Origin: Tunturibacter psychrotolerans | Lineage (GTDB): Bacteria; Acidobacteriota; Terriglobia; Terriglobales; Acidobacteriaceae | DNA: 64,000 nucleotides | Direction of reading: 5' to 3' | NCBI RefSeq assembly: GCF_040359615.1 | Contig: NZ_CP132942.1 | Span: 1,488,001-1,552,000 of the forward strand | Shown: piece after piece, positions 1 through 8,891 of the stretch | Layout of the letters: the number at the start of each line of letters is the position of its first letter | How positions within the stretch are numbered: the stretch's first letter is position 1 | Position numbers and translations under genes: made by a program | The notes under the pieces: generated by a model | Databases searched by the model: none | Seen by the model: the letters and a program-made list of their open reading frames with translations, nothing else | Told to the model about the DNA's origin: nothing

Positions 1-1107
1 GCGATCGCAAGTATCGCTGCGCCCGCTGCGGTGTATGCAGATGCTCATCAAGGTGGTGTCACTTACACTATCCCCAACCTGTCAGCAGGCAACACATACA
101 CCGTGGTCTTGCACTTTGCTGAACTGTTCTTTACCGCACCAAACTCTCGCCTGTTCAACGTGTCGATCAACGGAGCACAGGTACTGACAAACTTTGATAT
201 CTTTGCGGCTGCCGGAAACGCCAGCTTCACGGCGGCTGTCGAGACCATTCCCAACATCACTCCTGTAAACGGTCAGATTGTCATCGCATTCACCAATGGC
301 ACGAACGACCAGCCTATGGTGAACGGCATTGAACTTCAGACAGGAGGGCCAGCCATACCGTCCGCGCCAACAGCCTTGACGGCATCAACAGGCGGGTCAA
401 GCACAGTCAATCTGAGTTGGACACCGAGCGTCAGTTCGGGAGTCACATACACGGTCTTCAGGAGCACCACGGCGGGCTTCGTGCCGTCCGCGGCTACCCA
501 GATCGCAAATAACCTTACAACGACTAGCTTCTCCGATACGAGTCTCACCCCTTCGACCATGTTCTACTACGTAGTCGAAGCGGTGAACGGCGCCGGAGTG
601 CTCTCACCGCCTTCGCAGCAGGTTTCCACATCAACGGCAGCTGTGTCTACGGATGTGATTGCGATCAATGCTGGCAGCTCGACGGTAGTAGGCAGCTTCA
701 TCGGCGATACCGACTTTGTCGGTGGCAACGATGATGCTCCCAATAAAGGCATCACCATACCCGCGGCGATCGCAAGTATAGCTGCGCCAGCTGCGGTGTA
801 TGCGGATGCTCACCAGGGCGGCGTTATTTATACTATCCCCAACCTGTCGGCCACCAGAACCTACACGGTGGTCCTTCACTTCGCCGAACTTTTCTTCACA
901 ACGGCGAACTCTCGACAGTTCAATGTATCGATCAATGGAACTCAGGTGATGACGAACTTTGATATCTTTGCGGCTGCCGGAAATGCTAACTTCACGGCGA
1001 CCGTTCAGAGCTTCGCCAACATCACACCTGTCAACGGTCAGATTGTCATTGCTTTCTCCAACGGTGCGCATGACCAGCCTATGGTGAACGGCATTGAGAT
1101 CAAATAA
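1..1107 (+). CDS. Malectin/FN3/malectin-domain protein, 3' part
   Basis: The reading frame is open from base 1 and ends at the TAA at 1105-1107, so only the C-terminal 368 residues are visible. Order seen: the second half of a malectin-like carbohydrate-binding domain, a fibronectin type III domain (about residues 118-205, starting PSAPTALTAS), then a complete malectin-like domain beginning VIAINAGSS and ending MVNGIEIK. The two malectin halves are nearly identical, and bases 1-339 align to 766-1104 without indels, so this is an internal tandem duplication. The family binds di- and oligosaccharides and is often attached to large secreted proteins. No catalytic motif lies in the visible part; any enzyme domain would be upstream. 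Extracellular carbohydrate binding is inferred from domain content only. Confidence 0.8.
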   Translation, partial: AIASIAAPAAVYADAHQGGVTYTIPNLSAGNTYTVVLHFAELFFTAPNSRLFNVSINGAQVLTNFDIFAAAGNASFTAAVETIPNITPVNGQIVIAFTNGTNDQPMVNGIELQTGGPAIPSAPTALTASTGGSSTVNLSWTPSVSSGVTYTVFRSTTAGFVPSAATQIANNLTTTSFSDTSLTPSTMFYYVVEAVNGAGVLSPPSQQVSTSTAAVSTDVIAINAGSSTVVGSFIGDTDFVGGNDDAPNKGITIPAAIASIAAPAAVYADAHQGGVIYTIPNLSATRTYTVVLHFAELFFTTANSRQFNVSINGTQVMTNFDIFAAAGNANFTATVQSFANITPVNGQIVIAFSNGAHDQPMVNGIEIK

Positions 1108-1222
1108 CCACTAACCACGACAGGTGAGACTTCAGCCTGTCGTCCTTCGAGGGTCTGCTGGAGCACTCCGTGCAGGCCCCGAATTAACATTGTAGAAAAG
1201 CTCAACCTTCGAAAAGGAATCG

Positions 1223-2920
1223 ATGTTCTCTCTCTATCATCGGTCGCGATATCAGAGGCTTCTACCAGCCTCTGTCTTGATGCTCTCCCTGTCTCTGGCA
1301 AGCGGTAGTCTGGTGGCCCAGACGATCTCCAGCAGTAAAGAAGAGGCCGGGACACCTGTCGGCGTCACTGAAACTTCAATGGCGGTGGCCGATTCGTATG
1401 TAGATTATTTGAAAGCGTTCGAACTTGCAGAGACTGGTAGTAAACCGGCGGCGTTTCAGTTATTGGCAGAGAGCCTACGTCTGCAACCTCATAACTTAGC
1501 GGCTTCCCGTTTGGCTTTTCGTCTACTCACAGAACAGCGCGCCAATACCGCGCTAAGGCTTCAAGGCCATACAGGAGTGATGACGTCAGCGAGTTACAGT
1601 CCCGACGGAACCAGGATACTGACCACTTCGACGGACCACACCGCCCGAGTTTGGGACTCTCGCACCGGACTCCAACTTGCTCCATCGCTGGATCACGACG
1701 ATGAAGTGGTCTCTGGAACCTTCAGTCGTGACGGACAACGAATCGCGACAGGTACGGACGGTGGCAAGATCGCGATTTGGGATGCCAGCACTGGCAAAAG
1801 ACTAGTCTCCTCCATGGAGTTGTTGGGTTCTGCATGGTCGGTGAGCTTCAGCCCAGATGGGAAGATTATCGCAGCCGCATCAGAGGCGGGGAAGGTGCGT
1901 ACATGGGATGCAGCAACCGGCAAGCCTTTGTTTCCTCTCATCGAATACCACGAGTCTGCTTATAGTGTCAGCTTTAGCACTGATGGAAGGTTGCTCTTAA
2001 TTGCGACGGGGGACGACTACGCTGATCTCCGCGACTCACGCACAGGGAAACGCACCTTGAGATTGCCTCGCCGCAACAGCATTTTCAGCGCTCAATTCAG
2101 CCCAGATGACAAGAGGGTTGTGACGGCGTGCGCAGATTCGACGGCAGAGATATGGGATGCCCACAGCGGAGCTCCAACCGCGGTCATCATGAATCATGGA
2201 TTCGGAGTAGGATCCGCAGAATTTAACAGCGATGCTTCGCTCATTGTCACTGCATCGAGAGATCACACCGCCCGAATATGGAATGCCAACAACGGTAAGT
2301 TGATGGTGTCTCCTCTGCAGCATCCTGCAGTTGTTGGTAGGGCGTCATTCAGTCCCGACAGTAGGCTGGTCGCAACGATTGCTGGAGATAAGGCGGTTAG
2401 ACTTTGGGATACACTCTCCGGAGATCAGATTCAGCTTCCGGTCGTTACACCTGATGGATCTCCCAACTTCTCATTTAGCCCGGACGGATCATCTCTGTTG
2501 ATCGCGGGAGGCTCGTCTGGCTGGGTTCTTGATCTGCCTCCAAACGACGAGGCTCCTTCCTGGCTTGCTAATCTTCTCGACTTCGCATCCACATCGAATA
2601 ACTTTGATCAAGCAAGGAAACCAGATCTTGTCAGGATGGAAGCTGTTCGAGTTCAACTAAACAGCTCGAAGACAAACGATCCATGGACACTTTTTGGCAA
2701 ATGGTACTTCGCTGATATAACTCAGCGACCCATTTCGCCATGGAGCCATGTGACTCTTGAGAGTTATGTCAACTTACTGATCGCGAAGGGCGATCGTTCA
2801 TCGCTCGAATACGCTAAAGCTCTCTCGCGTCCCTTTCCGAGTTGGTTAGCTAAAGTGAATTCGTCGCTTGTAAAACTCCCACCCGAACAGCCTTATTCGT
2901 CAAGGAGTGTAACGAAATGA
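1223..2920 (+). CDS. Exported WD40-repeat protein
   Basis: 565 residues. The ATG at 1223 follows an AAGGA Shine-Dalgarno. A hydrophobic N-terminal stretch ending near LVAQ (about residue 33) looks like a signal peptide. A helical segment follows (about 50-110, resembling one TPR-like unit, LAETGSKPAAFQLL), then seven or so WD40 blades carrying the recurrent SPDG...D...ARVWD pattern (about 115-440), and a helical tail of about 120 residues without recognisable motifs. Beta-propellers of this type are protein-interaction scaffolds; no enzymatic residues are seen. In many bacteria similar repeats follow a Ser/Thr kinase domain, but none is present here. Its role is unknown. It lies 115 bp after the malectin gene on the same strand and could be co-transcribed with it. 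Confidence 0.75.
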   Translation: MFSLYHRSRYQRLLPASVLMLSLSLASGSLVAQTISSSKEEAGTPVGVTETSMAVADSYVDYLKAFELAETGSKPAAFQLLAESLRLQPHNLAASRLAFRLLTEQRANTALRLQGHTGVMTSASYSPDGTRILTTSTDHTARVWDSRTGLQLAPSLDHDDEVVSGTFSRDGQRIATGTDGGKIAIWDASTGKRLVSSMELLGSAWSVSFSPDGKIIAAASEAGKVRTWDAATGKPLFPLIEYHESAYSVSFSTDGRLLLIATGDDYADLRDSRTGKRTLRLPRRNSIFSAQFSPDDKRVVTACADSTAEIWDAHSGAPTAVIMNHGFGVGSAEFNSDASLIVTASRDHTARIWNANNGKLMVSPLQHPAVVGRASFSPDSRLVATIAGDKAVRLWDTLSGDQIQLPVVTPDGSPNFSFSPDGSSLLIAGGSSGWVLDLPPNDEAPSWLANLLDFASTSNNFDQARKPDLVRMEAVRVQLNSSKTNDPWTLFGKWYFADITQRPISPWSHVTLESYVNLLIAKGDRSSLEYAKALSRPFPSWLAKVNSSLVKLPPEQPYSSRSVTK

Positions 2921-3079
2921 ACGCGCCTTTGTGAGTCATATAGCCGGTTTCTCACTATTGGTCATGATCTTGATGTTCTACCGATCAATGCAGACAGGGA
3001 TTGGGAAAGGGAGGTAAGGAGTTTCCCCAAGCGGCTGAGCGAGGCGATGGAGGACGAAGGTTTAAATTCGGGAAGCCTG

Positions 3080-4005
3080 ATTTTTGCAACCGTATATTGA
3101 TTGAGGAAGCTATCTCGGAAGGCTGAGTCACGGTAGGCTTCGGTGCATCCGGGGCGCAGTGTGGACAAGGCACCCGCTACATTGCCCATGGTTTGCGGCA
3201 TGCAACGGGCTTTCGTCTTTGAGGTAGAAGTTCAGGAAGCCTGCGTTGAAGCTGTCCCCAGTGTCGATTGTGTCGACCCGGTTCCCCCCCGGAAGCGAAG
3301 GCACCCAGTCCGCTTCTTCCCCTGTTGCACGACAGCACCACGATCGCCGCACTTTACAACGATCAAAGGAACGCGGAGTGCCAGAGAGGCGAGCGACTCT
3401 TCCAGGATGGGTTTTTTTTTTGGCGATCCGCAATATTCATTTTCGTTTGGCAGAAGAACGTCGATTCTGTCGAGGAGCCGATCGAGAACGCTACCCCAAA
3501 AGTATCGTTAGTATCCAGGTAAAGCATCAGCCCAGCCTTTTTCAATTGATCAGAGAGCTCGGGCAAGTCGGGTTGAAGATCTGTCTGCAGGAAAAAGTGA
3601 GGAGAAATGAAAGTGCCGCGAGGAGGTGAGGTAGGCCAAATCCAAATCAGCAACGGTTATCGCGGCGATGGCTCCGAGATAGGTCAAAATGTGACGTCGC
3701 TGCCCATGAGGCAGAAGCCCAGTTACGCGAGTGCCCACGTCCCCTCTGGAGGTTATGTGAGATAGATCTACGCCACTTTCGCCCAGACGGGTCAAAGCTA
3801 TCTCTCCCATTTCATCGCGACCGACCTAGGAGATGAATCCTACTCGGCTGCCAAGCGCAGCAAAGCTATGAGCAAGAATAGAGGAGGATCCCCCGAGGGT
3901 TTACCTTGAATCCGGAGCCGAGGAGCTCTCTTTCCGTGGACATCTGTTCCGGCAGGCCATACCTCGACGCCCTGCAATCGTGATGTCGAAACGCCTTTGA
4001 TGTCC
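3080..4005 (-). pseudogene. PfkB-family sugar kinase pseudogene
   Basis: Fragments of one carbohydrate kinase can be read in order on the minus strand but in different frames. They are an N-terminal FDITIAG start near 4000, GGSSSILAH and FAALGSRVGFIS near 3890-3830, a TAG stop right after FIS, then VGRDEMGEIALTRLGESGV. Next come QTDLQPDLPELSDQLKKAG and YLDTNDT, DVLLPNENE, VVKCGDRGAVV, and the family signature VDTIDTGDSFNAGFL near 3250, followed by GNVAGALSTLRPGC. At least five frame changes plus the in-frame stop rule out a functional protein. A run of ten T near 3412-3421 marks one lesion. PfkB kinases phosphorylate sugars such as ribose, fructose or 2-keto-3-deoxygluconate; the substrate cannot be told. 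It faces the DeoR regulator divergently, a usual arrangement for a sugar kinase and its repressor. Confidence 0.75.
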
Positions 4006-4692
4006 GCTCGGTGGCGTGGCCGGCATAAAACCTCTTATTGTCTTGTTGCGTTGTGCTGAGTAGAGTTATTAATATTCTTTTGTTTAGCTCCGATTTTGAT
4101 TCAAAATGCATTTTCCCTACTATAAATAAATCCTGTAATATCCCTTTCAGGTTTTGTTGATTTGCTTGTCGAAAAACAAAAGGCCCGAGGTCTTTTGTTT
4201 ACTCCGCGTGAAATCGCGCAACAGCCAGTCACTTGAGTGACGACGTTTCAGATATTTCGGCAACATCAGGAACGGATTTGCAGCTTCTTGGAAGAGGCAG
4301 GTGTTCGGGACAAGCTGGAAGGCTGACCAGCGGTTATGCTCATTGGAGCCTGCACTTCGGATTATATTGGCCACGCACCGGAGCTTTGCTAAGGCAAAAG
4401 TGGGGCTGCGAAGTATCCGTATGTGCGAGCACGGACCTGTTGCCCTGAAGTCACGATGCCCGAAAGCATGTGCAGCCGCTATCTATCGTCGCAATACGCA
4501 CGGCTGCGAAACAAGCAAATAGAGGGCGATCCGGCGTCATTGATCGTAGACCGCATTAAGGAAGTGCCCCGTGTCTATGCAGCCGGATGCAACCAGGGCG
4601 CTGCTCTTCAACCTTTCCTTTTAATTCGGAATTGCCTATGCGAAAGCTCCGTGGTACTGTTCGAAAGTTGCCACACAGGTAAATTGAACTTT
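4006..4692. other. Intergenic stretch between PfkB relic and DeoR gene
   Basis: No convincing gene is seen in this 690 bp interval. Both strands carry only short unrecognised reading frames. The part from about 4040 to 4200 is AT-rich compared with its surroundings and holds a hairpin listed separately. The reading frame of the DeoR gene stays open back to 4423, but that extension has no family similarity and is probably not translated. Confidence 0.5.
4172..4200 (-). terminator. Rho-independent-type hairpin
   Basis: AAACAAAAG (4174-4182) pairs with CTTTTGTTT (4192-4200). The stem extends inward through G-T, C-G and C-G pairs to a three-base loop. Read on the minus strand, the stem is followed by TTTTTCG, as in an intrinsic terminator. 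No recognisable minus-strand gene ends here, so it may serve a decayed gene, or it may simply separate the divergent units. Confidence 0.45.
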
Positions 4693-5523
4693 ATGCAGCG
4701 AAAAGTCGCTTCGAAAGCCTCGCCAAAGGTGCCTCCAGCTGAGTTCGAGAGTGGCACGCAAATGCTCATCGAAGAACGTCGCCAGCATATCCTTGCTCTG
4801 GCACAGCAACAAGGTCGGGTTCTGGTCGAGGAATTGTCGGAATCCCTGGGGATCTCCCGAATAACAATACGTAAGGATCTCGACTACCTTCAACGCAAGG
4901 GCGTGTTGCAGAGAACTCACGGTGGTGCGTTGCTTCCACAGTCGGGGACGCTTTTCGATCCATCGCTCAAGGAGAAGGAAGGGCGTCACTTGCAGGAAAA
5001 GCAGCGGATAGCGATCGCTGCTGTAAACCTTATCCAGGAAGGCCAGTGCGTTCTGCTCGACTCAGGGACGACTACTACAGCCATCGCCAAGACGCTGAAG
5101 AAGTTTTCGCATCTGACCATCATTACCAATGCGATAAATATCGCCGCTGAACTAAGCGGGACTGACTTCGAGGTGCTCCTCACCGGAGGTTCGCTGCGCA
5201 AGAACTCTTTCTCCCTGGTCGGGCCGCTCGCAGAGGAGATGCTTCACGACATGCATGCCGACATCCTATTTTTAGGGGTCGACGGATTTGACCTCGAAGT
5301 GGGCCTTACGACGCCGAATGTAATGGAGTCGCGGGTTAATCGTGCGATGGTCAAAGCGGCCAAGACGATCGTTGCGGTTTGCGATTCGACTAAATTCAAT
5401 CGCCGGAGCTTGTCGAAGATCGTAGACGCAACTTCGATTCACCACGTCATTACCGACAACAATCTTTCGAAAGAGACGGCGGATGCCCTTCACAATCTGA
5501 ACATCAAACTCACACTCGTCTAG
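4693..5523 (+). CDS. DeoR-family transcriptional regulator
   Basis: 276 residues from the ATG at 4693; an alternative ATG at 4762 begins directly at the conserved MLIEERRQHIL. The frame is open back to 4423, but that part lacks similarity. The N-terminal DeoR helix-turn-helix reads LAQQQGRVLVEELSESLGIS followed by TIRKDLDYLQRKG and the hallmark RTHGGAL. The C-terminal DeoR sensor domain shows DSGTTTTAIAKTL, the LTGGSLRKNS segment and FLGVDGFD. Family members repress sugar-catabolism genes and are released by sugar phosphates. Here it lies between a ruined PfkB kinase (divergent) and a ruined glycosidase, with intact amidohydrolase and sugar-permease genes beyond. The likely targets are this locus, and a fitting inverted repeat sits at 7665-7706. 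The inducer is unknown. Confidence 0.85.
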   Translation: MQRKVASKASPKVPPAEFESGTQMLIEERRQHILALAQQQGRVLVEELSESLGISRITIRKDLDYLQRKGVLQRTHGGALLPQSGTLFDPSLKEKEGRHLQEKQRIAIAAVNLIQEGQCVLLDSGTTTTAIAKTLKKFSHLTIITNAINIAAELSGTDFEVLLTGGSLRKNSFSLVGPLAEEMLHDMHADILFLGVDGFDLEVGLTTPNVMESRVNRAMVKAAKTIVAVCDSTKFNRRSLSKIVDATSIHHVITDNNLSKETADALHNLNIKLTLV

Positions 5524-5596
5524 GCCGAATCTGGGAACCGGGACCACCGCATAATCTGCAGCCTTCGCATTCCAGGCTGATTTTACTTCGGTTTGC

Positions 5597-7618
5597 CTAA
5601 TGGGCTGGCACGGCCTCAAGAGTGATGGCCTCAAACGGGGCGAGATGAATCGAGAATCTCTGATCTTTGCGCATCTCCGCGGGGAATTTATGGTTCGAGT
5701 TTTTTTCGTCCCTCCAAACACTATGTACTTTGTAAGTGGCTGGATCTGGCGGCTGGAGTTCAAAGACCTTGGCTACATCTATGCTGAATTCCTGCGGACT
5801 ATTCGACGGATTTCTCAGGGTAAATCACACCCTCTCGCGGGCTCCCCGCCGCCCATCCGTAGATTTGCAGCTGGTCCGGATCACCCCCAATCCGGTGGAC
5901 AACTTTGAGAGTATCGGCATGTGAACGGCTCCATCGAGCCGCCTCTGCAAGCGTGTCCCAATTTGTAGGCGATAAAAGCGAAGGCGTGATGTACATCTTC
6001 TGCAGTTAGGTTCCTGTGCCGAAGTAGGAGTGAACCTCGTCAGCGAAGTCGTTGCCTGGATCGGTGGTTAGATACTTTGCCTGTTTGGCATAGACAATAC
6101 CGTGAAGCATCAGCGAGTTGAGCGGCAAGAGTGGACCCTGGCGAACAACATTCTTGTAGGTCTGTGCATCGCGATATGTGATCCAACGCTGGCGAGGTGT
6201 ACCTACCCCTGAGAAGTCGTGATCTTCTCCTCCACGCCAGATAGAATCGGCGTAAAAAAAAGCCAGAACGGAGAGGCTGTCGTACCGGTCGTGAGATTGA
6301 CAAAGATGGTTGGCTTCTTTTTTCGGAGCCGTTCGATCAGGTGGATCGCGGCATCGAAGTCACTGTCAAAGGCGCTTCCTGGAAAAACACTGTCCGCATT
6401 GCCAGTCCCGTCGAACTTAAACTGATTGACGTTGTACTGATCGATCATAGTGAGACAGGTGTTCTCAAACTTCTTAAAGTACTTCGGCCCGGATAGCGCG
6501 TAGCCATCGTTAAAAAACTCGTATCCATGTTTGCGACCATACGCAATGCGCTGCTTTTTTCATCAGAATAACCGCCCCATGGGGAAAGCCAGACGCCGAT
6601 GCCGGCCCTGTATTGAGCCGCCGCCGCCCCAGCCTTCGTGAACCCGTACGGGAATCCAGAGTTAAAGCCCCACAGTGTAGCTGGATCGTCCCATCCATCA
6701 TCGAAGAGGAAAGAATCAAGCTGAACGTGCCGCGCTACTGTTAGCTGCTGACCGAAGGCGTTGATCCGATCAAGCGCTCCTTTTTCGTCGAATCGGTTTT
6801 GATAGCCAAGATCGAACCAGGAGTTGCAATGCAAAAAAGGTTGATAAGGCCGTGGACGCTCACTCTCTATATATCTGAGAAAGGCACGGCGGAGCTGGCC
6901 GGCTCGCGAGGTGCCAACCACGGAGGAGTATGTGATGCTTTGGCCGACGCGAAGAGGTAAATCGCGAAAGAGAGACGCCGTAACCTCATGGTCTCGCACC
7001 GCGCTGACGGAGAGCGGATTTTCAAATCCGAAAAACATATTTTAACTAACCACTGGGAGCCTTTGACTGTGCCTTCCACGTGCGCCGTTGGATCGTCAAA
7101 GTCAAGCAACCGAACCTCTGCGATGGGTAGATCCTGAGTGGTGGCAACGATGTTGAGTAGCTGTCGGGCGTAAGCTTGTCCCGGCTGCACGATAACGCAC
7201 CATTGAAGACGAGCTGGCAATCGTGGCGTGGTAAAGCTCCAGCAAGCGCTGGTTGAAGCAGTCCTATCCTTACGTGATACTCGCAGGGACTGATGCGGGT
7301 CCGTTGCCAGTATTGAGTCCGATGCGCGGGTTGCCTCCATCTCCGTGAACGAAGCACACTCTTGTCTCTCAAGACAAGGATGAAGGATTCTGGCAGATCA
7401 ATTGTTCTGTTTGAAAAGCCATCATGGGCCTGAAGACCGGCAAAATGATGGTTGGTGACTTTGATGCCGAGAGACAGGTCCCGGGCGTGCAGCAAGGTGT
7501 TGCCTTTGGCAAGGGCGCTCTGCTCCTGAGCAAAGCCGGATAGACCATTGCAAAGCAGAACAGGAAACAATGAGCCTAACAGGTTGCGTCTAAATTGACA
7601 GGAGAGGGAGTTTAACAC
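5597..7618 (-). pseudogene. GH36-like (alpha-galactosidase-type) glycosidase pseudogene
   Basis: One long secreted glycosidase can be followed across the minus strand in several frames. It has a GTG start at 7618 with a signal peptide (NLLGSLFPVLLCNGLSGFAQ), then ARDLSLGIKV. Next are VQPGQAYARQLLNIV and FFGFENPLSVSAV, a TIM-barrel segment with SFLFDDGWDDP and IGVWLSPWGGYSDE, then YNVNQFKFDG. It ends with YGWAAGSPREGVI and a C-terminal FEAITLEAVPAH stop at 5597. The FKFDG motif matches the KxD nucleophile strand of clan GH-D, and DDGWDD fits the same clan. At least four frameshifts separate these blocks (near 7340, 7060, 6530 and 6250, with more toward the C-terminus), so it cannot be translated intact. 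The exact substrate is unknown; alpha-galactoside hydrolysis is a guess from clan membership. Confidence 0.7.
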
Positions 7619-7664
7619 AGTACGTTAGCCCTGAGTTCGATGATTGAAGTGATTATCTTTTAAC

Positions 7665-7706
7665 ATAAAACGAAATATATAGAAATGATGATATGTTTCG
7701 TTTTAT
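7665..7706. promoter_or_regulatory. Candidate DeoR-type operator (inverted repeat)
   Basis: ATAAAACGAAA (7665-7675) is perfectly inverted as TTTCGTTTTAT (7696-7706) across a 20-base spacer, and a further half-like copy TTTCGCTTAT follows at 7709-7718. DeoR-family repressors of the AgaR/GlpR type bind TTTCG-containing repeats, so this AT-rich block between the divergent glycosidase relic and the amidohydrolase gene is a plausible operator for the regulator encoded at 4693-5523. Confidence 0.45.
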
Positions 7707-7814
7707 AGTTTCGCTTATTGTGACCTCTTCCACATGCCGGAGCTTTACTTAGGAGCTAACGACCACGAAAGAGACCATCGAATCGAAAAGCAAAGCCTTA
7801 GGAGCGAGGAATTG

Positions 7815-8876
7815 ATGTCGGAACAGAAAGCACAAGACAAGTTTATCGCCATGGTATCGGCAAGGGCCAACGTCACGCTTCCACTCAGCGACTTTCACCC
7901 ACGTTGTATGCTGACCACTCCACGCCACGAATTGTTACGACCACGCTTCCCGGCCATTGACTATCACAATCACCTGGATGCGCAGGATCCAAGGCGCGTG
8001 CTGGATATCATGGATGAGTGCGGAATCGAGCACATCGTCAACATCACGATGAAGGTGGGAGAAGAGGCTATCCGCATGATCGATCGTTACCGGTCGGCGG
8101 ATGCTACACGCTTCTCGACGATCGGCTGGATGGATTGGTCAGGCGTCGAGCGCGACGATTTTGTTAGCGTAAGCATCAACAGACTTGAGCGTTTGGTGGA
8201 ACATGGAGCCACCGGATTCAAGTTCTGGAAGGATCTCGGCTTGTCCGTGCGTGATGCAAGCGGACAGCTCCTACACGTTGATGACGAACGTCTTGCTCCG
8301 ATCTTTGACAAAGCCGGCCAGCTTGGCATACCGGTGATGGTGCATATTGGAGACCCGGAGGCTTTCTTCCTTCCAATTGATGCGAACAACGAGCGCTATG
8401 AAGAGTTGGCCGCTCATCCAGACTGGAGCTTCTTTGGCGCCGAGTTCAGCAAACATGAGTTGCTCAACCAGCGGGACCGCGTCTTCAAGAGACATCCAGG
8501 AACAACTTTCGTCGCCGCTCACATTGCCGAGAATGCAGAAGATCTTCAGCGCGTATCCGCGATGCTCGATGCGAATCCAAACGTGTTGGTGGATATTAGT
8601 GCGAGGGCCTCTGAACTAGGACGGCAACCCTACTCGGCACGGAAGTTTTTTCTACGTTTTGCAGACCGAATTTTATTCGGCGCCGACCTCGTTCCAGAGG
8701 TCGAGATGTATCGTCTCTACTATCGTTTCCTGGAGACGGAGGACGAATATTTCGAATACCCCACCCACGCATCTCGCCAGGGACGTTGGAACATCTATGG
8801 GATGGACCTGCCGGACGATGTTCTACGGAAGGTCTATCGAGATAATGCATTGCGTTTGTTACCAAATTTGAAGTGA
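7815..8876 (+). CDS. Amidohydrolase-family metal-dependent hydrolase
   Basis: 353 residues from the ATG at 7815, chosen because GCGAGGA lies just upstream; the frame is open to 7734. Near the N-terminus IDYHNHLDAQDP gives the HxH-like metal motif of the TIM-barrel amidohydrolase superfamily (amidohydro_2 type). VMVHIGDPEAFF supplies the third-strand His, and ILFGADLVPE the late conserved Asp. Relatives include decarboxylases and lactonases acting on aromatic or sugar-acid substrates; the substrate cannot be named here. It is the first gene of a pair with the MFS permease 15 bp downstream, so it is probably co-expressed, and a DeoR-like operator lies upstream. A lactonase or hydrolase acting on an imported sugar derivative would fit, as inference only. 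Confidence 0.7.
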   Translation: MSEQKAQDKFIAMVSARANVTLPLSDFHPRCMLTTPRHELLRPRFPAIDYHNHLDAQDPRRVLDIMDECGIEHIVNITMKVGEEAIRMIDRYRSADATRFSTIGWMDWSGVERDDFVSVSINRLERLVEHGATGFKFWKDLGLSVRDASGQLLHVDDERLAPIFDKAGQLGIPVMVHIGDPEAFFLPIDANNERYEELAAHPDWSFFGAEFSKHELLNQRDRVFKRHPGTTFVAAHIAENAEDLQRVSAMLDANPNVLVDISARASELGRQPYSARKFFLRFADRILFGADLVPEVEMYRLYYRFLETEDEYFEYPTHASRQGRWNIYGMDLPDDVLRKVYRDNALRLLPNLK

Positions 8877-8891
8877 AGATTGGGAGCATGA

